In this document: positions 1 through 8,027 of the stretch, one piece after another | How positions within the stretch are numbered: the stretch's first letter is position 1 | Layout of the letters: every line of letters begins with the position of its first letter | Assembly (NCBI GenBank): GCA_944383545.1 | Contig: CALWPY010000003.1 | Coordinates: 111,698 to 175,697, forward strand | DNA: 64,000 nt | Direction of reading: 5' to 3' | From: an uncultured Lachnospiraceae bacterium | GTDB lineage: Bacteria > Bacillota > Clostridia > Lachnospirales > Lachnospiraceae | Notes under the pieces: model-generated | Told to the model about the DNA's origin: nothing | The model's input: the letters and a program-made list of their open reading frames with translations, nothing else | The model's database searches: none | Translations under genes and position numbers: made by a program

Positions 1-592
1 TTATACCGGAACTCTTGTAAATGCACTTATGTATCACTGTGGGGATTCGCTTTCCTCCATAAATGGTGTGCTTCGTCCTGGTATAGTTCATAGAATAGAC
101 AGAGATACCACAGGACTTCTGGTTGCATGTAAAAGTAATCCGGCTCATCTGGGGCTTGCGGAACAATTCAAAATTCATTCTATTACCAGAAAATATCTTG
201 CAATCGTATATAATAATTTTTCCAACGAAGAAGGTACAATTAATAAACCTCTTGCCAGAAGCAAAACTGACAGAAAAAAAATTGCCGTGGATTCTAACGG
301 ACGAAGAGCAGTAACACATTATAAAGTGATTAAACGTCTTAAATCGAATTTTACGCTTATAGAATGTGTACTTGAGACAGGAAGAACTCATCAGATAAGG
401 GTACATATGGCAAGCATAAATCATCCGCTTTTGGGTGACCCCTTATATGGTCCGAAGAATTCACCGTTTAATTTAAGCGGACAAATGCTTCATGCGGGTG
501 TTTTGGGATTTGTACACCCGATAACAGGAAAATATATGGAATTTGAGTCAGAGCCTTCAGAGGAATTTAAAAATATACTGAATAAGATTTGA
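1..592 (+). CDS. RluA/RluD-family RNA pseudouridine synthase (5'-truncated)
   Basis: This is the C-terminal part of a pseudouridine synthase that isomerises specific uridines in structured RNA, probably 23S rRNA. The reading frame is open from base 2 to the window edge, so the real start lies outside; the first internal ATG is at 29. The family signature HRIDRDTTGLL is present with its catalytic Asp (the Asp of HRID). GRTHQIRVHMA and the HPLLGDPLYG segment, both typical of the RluA catalytic core, follow. An N-terminal S4 domain would be expected upstream but cannot be seen. The exact target site, and so the gene symbol, cannot be assigned. The stop codon at 590-592 is overlapped by the -35 box of the next gene. 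Confidence 0.93.
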   Translation, partial: YTGTLVNALMYHCGDSLSSINGVLRPGIVHRIDRDTTGLLVACKSNPAHLGLAEQFKIHSITRKYLAIVYNNFSNEEGTINKPLARSKTDRKKIAVDSNGRRAVTHYKVIKRLKSNFTLIECVLETGRTHQIRVHMASINHPLLGDPLYGPKNSPFNLSGQMLHAGVLGFVHPITGKYMEFESEPSEEFKNILNKI

Positions 593-617
593 CATTTAGA
601 GAAATGAATAGTATATT
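589..617 (+). promoter_or_regulatory. Sigma-A promoter of the XerS-like recombinase
   Basis: TTGACA at 589-594 and TATATT at 612-617 are separated by exactly 17 bases. The -35 box overlaps the stop codon of the upstream pseudouridine synthase gene. The predicted transcription start is near 624, which leaves a leader of about 55-60 bases. Confidence 0.75.
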
Positions 618-633
618 CTTTACAGATATATTT

Positions 634-659
634 ATTCGTGAAACTCAGGTTTTGCGAAT
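634..659 (+). repeat. 26-base imperfect palindrome upstream of the recombinase gene
   Basis: The arms ATTCGTGAAAC (634-644) and GTTTTGCGAAT (649-659) are inverted repeats around a TCAG centre. As DNA they match at 9 of 11 positions. As RNA all 11 positions can pair, using two G-U wobbles. It lies between the promoter and the ribosome binding site (AAGGAG, 667-672). Possible roles are a dif-like recombination site, an operator, or an mRNA hairpin. The sequence alone does not decide between them. Confidence 0.6.
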
Positions 660-677
660 TATTTATAAGGAGTTGAA

Positions 678-1745
678 TTGATTATGCCTGAACAAAGTTA
701 TTCCAAACAAAATGAACAAAAAACAGTTTTACGTCTTCGTGAAGTTACAAATGAACTTCCGCCATATGTTAAAATGTTTTTCAGAGCCATTGAAAATACT
801 TCGGCGCCAAGAACACGTCTTGCATATGCATATGACATTAAAACTTTTTTTATATATTTACAAAATAATAATTCTTTATTTAAAAATAAGCCTTTAAAAG
901 ATATATCATTAAATGATATAGATAAGCTTAATGCCCTGGATATTGAGGAATACATGGATTATTTATCCTATTATGAAATAAACGGCCGTATATGCTCAAA
1001 TAATGAGCGTGCCAAGAAACGTAAATTATCTGCTTTAAGGGTTTTCTTTTCATATATGTATAAAAGGGACATGATTTCAAGTAATGTCGTTGAAAAGGTC
1101 GATATGCCCAAAATAAGGGAAAAAGCAATAATTCGTATGGATGTAAATGAAGTCGCCGATTTTCTTGATAATGTAGAATATGGGAATAAGCTTACCAAGC
1201 ACCAACAAGTATTTCATGAAAAAACAAAAACGCGTGATTTAGCCCTTTTAACCCTTATGTTAAGCACGGGAATCCGTGTCTCTGAATGTGTCGGTTTAAA
1301 TATAAACGACGTCGATTTTAATAATGACTGTATTAAAGTAACCCGTAAAGGCGGCTACGAAGCCTTTGTATATTTCAGCGACGAAGCTGAAGCCGAACTT
1401 AAAAAATATCTGGAGGAACGTAAAAAAATTATACCTGTTGAAGGTCATGAAGATGCTTTATTTTTATCATCCCAAAGAAAACGAATAGGTGTGCGTACAG
1501 TTGAAAAAATGGTCAAAAAATATGCCCAGGTCACTACTCCAACAAAACATATCACCCCACATAAATTAAGAAGTACTTATGGTACTGAACTTTATCAGGA
1601 AACCGGTGATATCTATCTTGTTGCCGATGTGTTGGGTCATAAGGATGTTAATACCACCAAAAAGCATTACGCGGACATGGATGAAATGAAGCGTCGTAAG
1701 GCCCGCAATGTAGTCACATTAAGGGAAAACACAGATACAGACTAA
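678..1745 (+). CDS. XerS-like tyrosine recombinase
   Basis: This is a site-specific tyrosine recombinase of about 355 residues, with an N-terminal SAM-like core-binding domain (roughly 20-140) and a C-terminal catalytic domain. All active-site residues are visible: Arg200 (STGIRVSEC), Lys224 (TRKGG), His295 and Arg298 (HKLR), His321 (LGHKD) and the Tyr331 nucleophile (KHYAD). The length and the stretches NKLTK, TRDLALL, TVEKMVKKYAQ and ITPHKLR resemble XerS, the single chromosome-dimer resolvase of streptococci, more than phage integrases. There are no phage genes beside it. The start could be TTG at 678 (5 bases after AAGGAG) or ATG at 684 (11 bases after). A role in chromosome dimer resolution is inferred from family resemblance. 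Confidence 0.85.
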   Translation: MIMPEQSYSKQNEQKTVLRLREVTNELPPYVKMFFRAIENTSAPRTRLAYAYDIKTFFIYLQNNNSLFKNKPLKDISLNDIDKLNALDIEEYMDYLSYYEINGRICSNNERAKKRKLSALRVFFSYMYKRDMISSNVVEKVDMPKIREKAIIRMDVNEVADFLDNVEYGNKLTKHQQVFHEKTKTRDLALLTLMLSTGIRVSECVGLNINDVDFNNDCIKVTRKGGYEAFVYFSDEAEAELKKYLEERKKIIPVEGHEDALFLSSQRKRIGVRTVEKMVKKYAQVTTPTKHITPHKLRSTYGTELYQETGDIYLVADVLGHKDVNTTKKHYADMDEMKRRKARNVVTLRENTDTD

Positions 1746-1766
1746 ATGATATAAACACAATTAATA

Positions 1767-1790
1767 TTTGAAATTAAATTTGAAATTAAA
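1767..1790. repeat. Two tandem copies of a 12-base AT-rich unit
   Basis: TTTGAAATTAAA occurs twice without a gap (1767-1778 and 1779-1790), just after the recombinase gene and before the terminator hairpin. No function is evident. Confidence 0.6.
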
Positions 1791-1838
1791 AAAGCAACCG
1801 CACGTTTAAAATTTATTTTTTATTCATGCGGTTGCTTT
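1788..1838. terminator. Bidirectional terminator between convergent genes
   Basis: A perfect 12-base stem, AAAGCAACCGCA (1791-1802) with TGCGGTTGCTTT (1827-1838), has a 24-base loop. T-rich sequence follows the stem on the minus strand and a weaker T-rich run follows it on the plus strand. It sits between the convergent recombinase and kinase-like genes. Confidence 0.75.
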
Positions 1839-1853
1839 ATGTATTTTATCTGT

Positions 1854-2471
1854 TTAATCTAAAATCTTATTTATAAGGCTTACAAGGTAATCCACAGAGT
1901 CTTCCTGGCTCAGGAGACTGCTGTTAAAGCATATATCATAGCTTTCCATTGCGCCCCATTTTTTTGAAGTATAATAATTATAATAAGATGCTCTTCCCTT
2001 ATCTTCCTTATCTATCTGAGCCTTAGCTTTTGATTCCGTAAGGTCATAGCGGCTCATTACATTTTTAATACGTACATCCTTTGGAGAATATATAAAGGCA
2101 CTAACCATACGGTCATTGTCCCTTAAAATATAATCAGAACAACGTCCGACAATAACACATGAGCCTTCATCTGCAATCTTTTTAATTGTATCATATGTAG
2201 CTTTAAATGCCTGCTGATTTAGATTCATATTGTAACTCGGCGCATTATATGCAAATGCATACGGGTCCATAACGATTGAATAAAGCAGGCTTTTACTAGG
2301 CTTTTCATCCAACTGGTGAAGAAGTTCCTCACAAACCCCTGAATGTTTTGCGGCCTCCTTTAAAAGTTCCTTATCATAGAAAGGAATGTTTAATTTTTCA
2401 GCAATACCTTTACCTATTGCTCTTCCGCCGCTGCCAAACTGTCTTCCTATTGTTATAATTTTCTTTCCCAT
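1854..2471 (-). CDS. Cytidylate kinase-like family protein
   Basis: This 205-residue P-loop protein belongs to the cytidylate-kinase-like family. Its nucleotide-binding loop is GRQFGSGGRAIG at residues 9-20, a variant that lacks the usual GKS/T of canonical Cmk. A second conserved block, VIVGRCSDY, lies near residue 107. Members are widespread in Clostridia but their substrate is not established, so pyrimidine-nucleotide phosphorylation is only a guess. It is the last gene of a minus-strand group with a patatin, a VWA/MoxR pair and proB, 18 bases after the patatin stop. It ends just before the shared terminator. It is not the housekeeping cmk by sequence. Confidence 0.8.
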   Translation of the reverse strand: MGKKIITIGRQFGSGGRAIGKGIAEKLNIPFYDKELLKEAAKHSGVCEELLHQLDEKPSKSLLYSIVMDPYAFAYNAPSYNMNLNQQAFKATYDTIKKIADEGSCVIVGRCSDYILRDNDRMVSAFIYSPKDVRIKNVMSRYDLTESKAKAQIDKEDKGRASYYNYYTSKKWGAMESYDICFNSSLLSQEDSVDYLVSLINKILD

Positions 2472-2489
2472 AATAAAGTACCTCCTTAT

Positions 2490-3413
2490 TTAAAACTTAT
2501 CATAATATTCCGCCATTTTATTGATTTTATCAATTTTAGCTGCAATATTTGTTTCTATATTATCAATGGCTTTATTTACCTTAAGCTGATTCATTATTTC
2601 ATTATAGTCATTAATTGCCAGCTCTTTTTCGAGTTTTATGTATAGAGAATCCTTCTTAAACTTTGTGTTTATTGCTCTTAATCCGTCTTTATATCCAAGC
2701 ATTTCTCTGAATTCAATCGCTTTGTCCGTAAAATTCAGTGTCCCGCTGAACGTATCTCCCAAATCAAAGCTAGGGTAAATCGCAATTATTTCAGCATCAG
2801 GAAATTTTTTATAATTAAATATTTTTCCTTCAGTCATTCCTATGACAATAATTCGTTTTATTCCCAGGTCATAAAGCGGTTTTACAGGCTCGTTATCACA
2901 TATACCCCCGTCTCTGTAGCTTTTCCCGTCAATTTCAACCGGTGCATAAACTATCGGCATTGCCGTAGATGCAAGCATGATATTTCTTATATAGTCAGCA
3001 CTTTCACCGTTTAATTTTCTGTATTCCACATGATAATTATTATCTTCATTATTGCATATTGCGCTGAAAATTTCAAAAGGTGAATTTGAAATTTTATCAA
3101 AATCAACATACTTATCCATCAGCTTAATCATTTCATCTCTTGAGAAATAATATTCACCGTTTCTAAGCATATTAATGTCTAAATCAAAAATGGTAAGCAT
3201 ATCGATGTCGTCCCATATTTTATATCCCAGATCAATGTCTCCCATGGCATATATAATGGAGTTAACTGTACCGATTGATACACCCGATATTGCTCCGACG
3301 TCATCTAAATAACCTTTTTCTTTAAGAGCCTTTAAAACGCCAATCTGATATGCGCCTTTTCCTCCGCCCCCGTTTAATACAAGTCCGGTCATTTTTCCAT
3401 AATCCTTTTCCAT
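2490..3413 (-). CDS. Patatin-like phospholipase family protein
   Basis: This is a 307-residue serine hydrolase of the patatin/RssA type, expected to cleave acyl esters of lipids in the cytoplasm or at the membrane. The oxyanion loop GGGGKG (15-20), the nucleophile elbow GVSIG (44-48, Ser46) and the catalytic-dyad motif DGG (Asp168) are all intact. I chose ATG at 3413 because the ribosome binding site AAAGGTG (3422-3428) is 8 bases upstream. The in-frame GTG at 3420-3422 overlaps that site. There is no signal peptide. It lies 54 bases downstream of the VWA gene, so it may be cotranscribed with the MoxR/VWA pair. The natural lipid substrate is unknown. Confidence 0.88.
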   Translation of the reverse strand: MEKDYGKMTGLVLNGGGGKGAYQIGVLKALKEKGYLDDVGAISGVSIGTVNSIIYAMGDIDLGYKIWDDIDMLTIFDLDINMLRNGEYYFSRDEMIKLMDKYVDFDKISNSPFEIFSAICNNEDNNYHVEYRKLNGESADYIRNIMLASTAMPIVYAPVEIDGKSYRDGGICDNEPVKPLYDLGIKRIIVIGMTEGKIFNYKKFPDAEIIAIYPSFDLGDTFSGTLNFTDKAIEFREMLGYKDGLRAINTKFKKDSLYIKLEKELAINDYNEIMNQLKVNKAIDNIETNIAAKIDKINKMAEYYDKF

Positions 3414-3467
3414 AAATATCACACCTTTATTTTATTAATAACCACAGAAAAATAATCCTACAGGGCT

Positions 3468-4667
3468 TTATCTTGGAGCCATAAGCTTTGTTATTCCTGC
3501 CTTAAGTCCGTCGACGGTGAGTGGATACATATTATATATACCTGCAAGAGTATCTTCAGCCTCCATCCAGGCAAGTGAGCCTGACAATGTAGCGTGACGA
3601 CGTGGATTAAGCCATATAATCTTTTTATACTTTTTGCTGAACATTATATTCCACTCATAGCCGCTTTTCCCGTCATTAGGTCCTCTGTAATTTCCATTTA
3701 CGTCAAAAAGCTCCTCAGGCGCCATCTGAGCGTCTCCAACGATTATTACCTTATAATCCTTGTCTGTCATTCTGAAAAGCTCCTCTAAATCCAGCCAGTC
3801 TCCATATTCACATTCTGCGGTCTTATATACTTTACTATATATGCAGTTATGGAAATAATAAGTCTTAACATCTTTAAAATGATTTGCCTTATGGACTGCC
3901 TGAAAAAGCGAATTGCAGAGTTCCATAAAAGGATACATTGTTCCTCCGCAGTCAAAAAGAAGAAGCAGTTTTACAGTGTTTTTTCTAGGTTTATCAAATT
4001 CAAGTTTCAGATATCCTCCGTTATTACATGTGGAATCTATAGTTTTATCCAAATCCAGCTCAGTACGTGGAATATCAATTTTTGAAGAAAACTGTCTCAG
4101 TTTGCGAAATGCCACCTGGAACTGCCTTATATCCAAAGTTTTATCATGACGGAAATCCACGTATTTACGTTCTCCGTTTACCTGAAAGGCACTTCTCATT
4201 CCTGATTTTCCTCCAAGTCTGATACCACCCTTATTTCTTCCTGAATGTCCGAAAGCCGAGCCTCCGCTTGTTCCTATCCAGTAATTTCCGCCGTTATGCT
4301 CACTCTTCTGCTCCGAGATACGCTCTCTCATCATTCTCTTTGTCTCATTCATATCCCTCTTTTGTTCGTATGAATAGACATCTATATTTTGTTTATCCTG
4401 CTCCATTCCCTCTTTATCAAGGAACTTCATTATTTCAGCAGGAATTTCATCTTCATGCTTAATATTTTTAAAATATTCCATAAAGGCAAGGTCATATTTA
4501 TCATAGTCGGATTCGGTTTTAACAAGTATCATACGCCCCAGATAATAAAGCCTGTCCAGACTGGAATCTGCAAGTCCCTTATCAAGAGCTTCCATAAAGG
4601 TAATCCATTCAGTAAGTGATACTTCAAGACCTTTATCCTTTAATACATAGAAAAACTCTGTAAACAA
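3468..4667 (-). CDS. VWA domain protein, CoxE-like (MoxR partner)
   Basis: This 399-residue protein has a C-terminal von Willebrand A-like domain from about residue 230. It belongs to the CoxE-like proteins encoded next to MoxR ATPases. The metal-binding MIDAS strand reads LLLLFDCGGTM, so the canonical DxSxS is D239-C-G-G-T243, with the first serine replaced by glycine. A conserved glycine-rich block (WIGTSGGSAFG, 130-140) precedes the VWA domain. No membrane segment or signal peptide is visible, so it should be cytoplasmic. It begins 5 bases after the MoxR gene ends, which implies translational coupling. By family analogy the pair acts as a chaperone for assembly or metal insertion of a target complex, but no target gene is nearby. 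Confidence 0.85.
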   Translation of the reverse strand: MFTEFFYVLKDKGLEVSLTEWITFMEALDKGLADSSLDRLYYLGRMILVKTESDYDKYDLAFMEYFKNIKHEDEIPAEIMKFLDKEGMEQDKQNIDVYSYEQKRDMNETKRMMRERISEQKSEHNGGNYWIGTSGGSAFGHSGRNKGGIRLGGKSGMRSAFQVNGERKYVDFRHDKTLDIRQFQVAFRKLRQFSSKIDIPRTELDLDKTIDSTCNNGGYLKLEFDKPRKNTVKLLLLFDCGGTMYPFMELCNSLFQAVHKANHFKDVKTYYFHNCIYSKVYKTAECEYGDWLDLEELFRMTDKDYKVIIVGDAQMAPEELFDVNGNYRGPNDGKSGYEWNIMFSKKYKKIIWLNPRRHATLSGSLAWMEAEDTLAGIYNMYPLTVDGLKAGITKLMAPR

Positions 4668-4672
4668 TATAC

Positions 4673-5494
4673 TTATCTCCTCATTTTCTTAATGGCCTCT
4701 AAATCTTCATCTTTCTTAACAAGTACACCCAGGTATGGAAGTTTGTCATAAATCGTGTCAGGCTCTATGCCTCCCAATACAAGTGCCTGAAGCCAGTCAA
4801 TAAGCTCTGATGTACTTGGTTTTTTCCTTACGTCCTTTATACTTCTTATCCAGTAAAATGTATCCATAGCCTGTTTAAGAAGATTTTCCTCAAGATTATC
4901 AAAATGTACATTTACTATTTCTTCCATTTCTTCTTTTTCAGGAAAAGCGATGTAATGGAATATACATCTTCTTAAAAAAGCATCAGGGAGTTCTTTTTCA
5001 GCATTAGATGTAATTATTACGATAGGTCTTGTCTTTGCTTTTACTGTTTCGTGGGTTTCATGTATATAAAACTCCATTTTATCCAACTCCCAGAGAAGGT
5101 CATTTGGGAATTCCAGGTCTGCCTTATCTATCTCATCAATAAGAAGCACAACCTGCTCTTCTTCCTTAAATGCTTCTCCAAGCTTTCCAAGTTTAATGTA
5201 CTTTGCTATATCATCCACGCCTTCTACTCCGAACTGGCTGTCATAAAGTCTCTGAATTGTGTCATATACATAAAGTCCATCCTGAGCCTTAGTTGTAGAT
5301 TTTATATTCCAGATAAAAAGTTTCTTTCCGAGAGCATCACTTATAGCCTCTGCAAGCATGGTTTTTCCCGTGCCCGGCTCTCCTTTTATAAGAAGGGGTT
5401 TCTGAAGTGCCATTGCAACATCTACGGCTGTCATTAATTCCTCTGAGGCAACGTATGTTTTTGAGCCAGTAAATTTTGTTTCTGTTAAACTCAT
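4673..5494 (-). CDS. MoxR-family AAA+ ATPase
   Basis: This 273-residue AAA+ ATPase has Walker A GEPGTGKT at 38-45 and Walker B VVLLIDEID at 115-123. A downstream sensor region contains SNAEKELPDAFLRRC. These features define the MoxR/CoxD group, whose members work with VWA proteins as ATP-driven remodelling chaperones. The VWA partner follows immediately (5-base gap), and proB lies 11 bases upstream. The ribosome binding site AAGGAG precedes the ATG at 5494. The client complex cannot be named from this window. Confidence 0.92.
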   Translation of the reverse strand: MSLTETKFTGSKTYVASEELMTAVDVAMALQKPLLIKGEPGTGKTMLAEAISDALGKKLFIWNIKSTTKAQDGLYVYDTIQRLYDSQFGVEGVDDIAKYIKLGKLGEAFKEEEQVVLLIDEIDKADLEFPNDLLWELDKMEFYIHETHETVKAKTRPIVIITSNAEKELPDAFLRRCIFHYIAFPEKEEMEEIVNVHFDNLEENLLKQAMDTFYWIRSIKDVRKKPSTSELIDWLQALVLGGIEPDTIYDKLPYLGVLVKKDEDLEAIKKMRR

Positions 5495-5505
5495 TCTTTT
5501 TCTCC

Positions 5506-6357
5506 TTACTCCATGTATTTTTTATTAATAATGAAATCAAGAGTGTCAAAATCCTCCTGTTCATGATTGATGAAAAGAGTACCTACATTTTTTCCTTCAA
5601 AAAAATCATCAATTACACTTAAATCTCCACCATTTAAAATTGCCATATCAGCTCCTGTATCAGTGGCAATTCTTGCTGCGGCAATCTTTGTGGACATACC
5701 GCCTGTGCCGTACTCGGTCTTTGCTCCCTTTGCCATTTTTTTAAGACTGTCATCTATCTTTTCTATTACAGAGAGCCTTACCGCATCAGGATTTGTCCTT
5801 GGGTCATTGGTATAAAAGCCGTCAATATCGGTTAAAATCACAAGTAAATCGGCACCTACCAGAGAAGAAACTATTGCAGAAAGGGTATCGTTATCTCCAA
5901 ACTCAATTTCTTCCGTAGCAACCGTATCATTCTCGTTTACAACGGGTATAATATCCAGATTTAGAAGCTCATTAAGTGTATTTACCGCATTTTGTCTGCG
6001 TTCATCATTTGTAATAGCATCAAATGTAAGTAGTACCTGAGCGGACATATGACCATATTCCATAAAAAGCTTCTGATATGTCATAAGCAGCTGGCCCTGA
6101 CCGACTGCGGCACATGCCTGTTTCATTGATATTGTCTTTGGCCTTTCCTCCAGTCCGAGTGTTTTAAATCCTACACCTATTGCTCCTGAGGACACCAGAA
6201 TAACGTCCTTATTCTGATTTTTAAGGTCACTTAAAATCCTTACCAGCTTTTCCATTTTTATATAATCAATTCCGCCGGTTTCACTATGTATAAGTGAAGA
6301 TGAGCCTATCTTAAATACAATCCTTTTCTTATCCTTAAGCATTTCTCTGTAATTCAT
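5506..6357 (-). CDS. proB: Glutamate 5-kinase
   Basis: Phosphorylates the gamma-carboxylate of glutamate with ATP, the first step of proline synthesis. The 283-residue protein is an amino-acid kinase fold with KIGSSSL at 16-22, LVSSGAIGVG, VVNENDTV and the C-terminal block YGTGGMSTKI. It lacks the C-terminal PUA domain of the roughly 370-residue E. coli enzyme; this short form is common in Clostridia. proA is not adjacent, so glutamyl phosphate reductase must be encoded elsewhere. It is the first gene of the run proB-MoxR-VWA-patatin. The functional link to the MoxR genes is probably only transcriptional. Confidence 0.95.
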   Translation of the reverse strand: MNYREMLKDKKRIVFKIGSSSLIHSETGGIDYIKMEKLVRILSDLKNQNKDVILVSSGAIGVGFKTLGLEERPKTISMKQACAAVGQGQLLMTYQKLFMEYGHMSAQVLLTFDAITNDERRQNAVNTLNELLNLDIIPVVNENDTVATEEIEFGDNDTLSAIVSSLVGADLLVILTDIDGFYTNDPRTNPDAVRLSVIEKIDDSLKKMAKGAKTEYGTGGMSTKIAAARIATDTGADMAILNGGDLSVIDDFFEGKNVGTLFINHEQEDFDTLDFIINKKYME

Positions 6358-6391
6358 TTTTCAGTTCCTTTATAATTATCCTTTCCAGATA

Positions 6392-8026
6392 TTATCTTTT
6401 ATTTATTATATAATAAGCTGCCTTTTCAGCAGTTTTAATTCCGTCAACCGCAGATGAAGTAATACCTCCGGCATATCCTGCACCTTCACCGCACAAAAAT
6501 ATCCCTTCAAAATTACTCATATGATTTTCATCCCTTAAAATCCTTACCGGAGATGAAGTTCTTGACTCTATACCAGATAATATTGCGTCATCTGATGCAA
6601 AGCCCTTAATTTTATCATCAAAACTCATTATACTGCTAATTATAGCACTTGAAATATAATCAGGCAAACATTCTCTCAAATTAGCAGGCGAGTATTTTCC
6701 CTTCGTATTGGGCTTTATTTCACCAAATACAGTTGTCTTTACGTTTTTCTTAAAATCTCCGAAGGTCTGGACGGGAATATTCCCTTCTCCGGCCTTGTAA
6801 AAGCGCTCTTCAAGGCTTTTTTGGAATTTCAGGGCATCCATGGGGCTTTCACCGGGGAAATCCTCAGGAGTTACACTGCATACAATCGCACTGTTGGAAT
6901 TTTCCTCATTTCTTGCATTGTTACTCATTCCATTTACAACCATGCGTCCTTCTTCACTTGAGGCATTTACGACAAATCCTCCCGGACACATACAGAAGGA
7001 AAATACTGAACGTCCGTCAGGGGTTTTGTGCGTCATTTTATAATCCGCAGCAGGCAGTAATTCTGCAAACTTAGGTCCGTACTGGTTTTCGTCTATCATT
7101 TTTCTTTTATGTTCAATTCTGAGTCCTACGGCAAAAGGCTTTGGCTCCATATTAAAATGCTTTTCATAGAGCATCTTAAATGTATCTCCTGCACTGTGAC
7201 CTATTGCGAGTATGAGGATATTCGCGTTAAGTTTAAATTCTTCATGGTTTTCAGTATTCAAAAATAAAAGCTCATATAAATACTCCGAATTTGAAGTGGT
7301 ATTTATATCCTTAAGGCAGCAGTTAAAATGTATTTCACCGCCGTATTCTTTTATCCTGTTTCTCATGTTTTTCATTACATTTTTAAGTATGTCAGTTCCT
7401 ATATGAGGCTTGGCATTATATAAGATATCTTCCTTTGCACCATTTTCATAAAAAACCTTTAAAACTTCTCTTATTCTTCCGGATTTATCCTTGATTCCCG
7501 TGAAAAGCTTTCCGTCAGAAAATGTACCTGCGCCGCCTTCTCCGAATGATACATTACTTTCAGTATTGAGCTTTCCGGTTGACCAGAAATTTTCCACATC
7601 TGTGTTTCTTTCCTCTACACACTTACCTCTTTCAAATAAAACAGGTCTGAAACCTGCCTCAGCAAGCTTTAATGCACAGAAATATCCCGCAGGACCTGCA
7701 CCAATTATCACAGGGCGGTATTTTTCAGGTATATTTTCTCCCTGTTTCATATCTGCCGTGTAAGGAAATCTATATTCAGTTTCATTAGTTGACATAATAT
7801 TGTTATTGTTAAGTTTTTTGATAAGAAGCTCTTCATTAATATTAGGGTAAAGTATAACATCTACTGAAACAATTTCAAGCACATTATTTTTATCCCTTGC
7901 ATCAATCGATTTTCTGACAATTTTAAATGATTTTATTTCAGTACCCTTAAGAGCCTTTTTTATCTTTGCTTCAAGTTCTGAAACTTCATAACCTACTCTT
8001 AATTTTATCTGATTTATTCTAATCAT
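6392..8026 (-). CDS. FAD-dependent oxidoreductase, COG2509 family
   Basis: This 544-residue flavoprotein belongs to the family of uncharacterised FAD-dependent dehydrogenases conserved in Firmicutes. Residues 1-95 form an N-terminal accessory domain. The dinucleotide-binding motif GAGPAG follows at 109-114, and the FAD-contact motif FGEGGAGTFSDGKL appears about 55 residues later. The C-terminal LCGEGAGYAGGITSSAVDG is typical of the family. The reaction is unknown. It starts 1 base after a second flavoprotein gene ends, so the two are certainly coupled. Cytoplasmic location is likely, as no signal or membrane helix is visible. Confidence 0.85.
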   Translation of the reverse strand: MIRINQIKLRVGYEVSELEAKIKKALKGTEIKSFKIVRKSIDARDKNNVLEIVSVDVILYPNINEELLIKKLNNNNIMSTNETEYRFPYTADMKQGENIPEKYRPVIIGAGPAGYFCALKLAEAGFRPVLFERGKCVEERNTDVENFWSTGKLNTESNVSFGEGGAGTFSDGKLFTGIKDKSGRIREVLKVFYENGAKEDILYNAKPHIGTDILKNVMKNMRNRIKEYGGEIHFNCCLKDINTTSNSEYLYELLFLNTENHEEFKLNANILILAIGHSAGDTFKMLYEKHFNMEPKPFAVGLRIEHKRKMIDENQYGPKFAELLPAADYKMTHKTPDGRSVFSFCMCPGGFVVNASSEEGRMVVNGMSNNARNEENSNSAIVCSVTPEDFPGESPMDALKFQKSLEERFYKAGEGNIPVQTFGDFKKNVKTTVFGEIKPNTKGKYSPANLRECLPDYISSAIISSIMSFDDKIKGFASDDAILSGIESRTSSPVRILRDENHMSNFEGIFLCGEGAGYAGGITSSAVDGIKTAEKAAYYIINKR

Positions 8027-8027
8027 G

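Noticed and set aside
678-1745. Phage or integrative-element integrase
   Set aside because: There are no excisionase, relaxase, phage genes, tRNA attachment site or flanking repeats, and neighbours are core genes.
1767-1790. Tandem repeat as a recombination or attachment site
   Set aside because: Only two 12-base AT-rich copies, no inverted symmetry and no counterpart seen elsewhere; most likely slippage.
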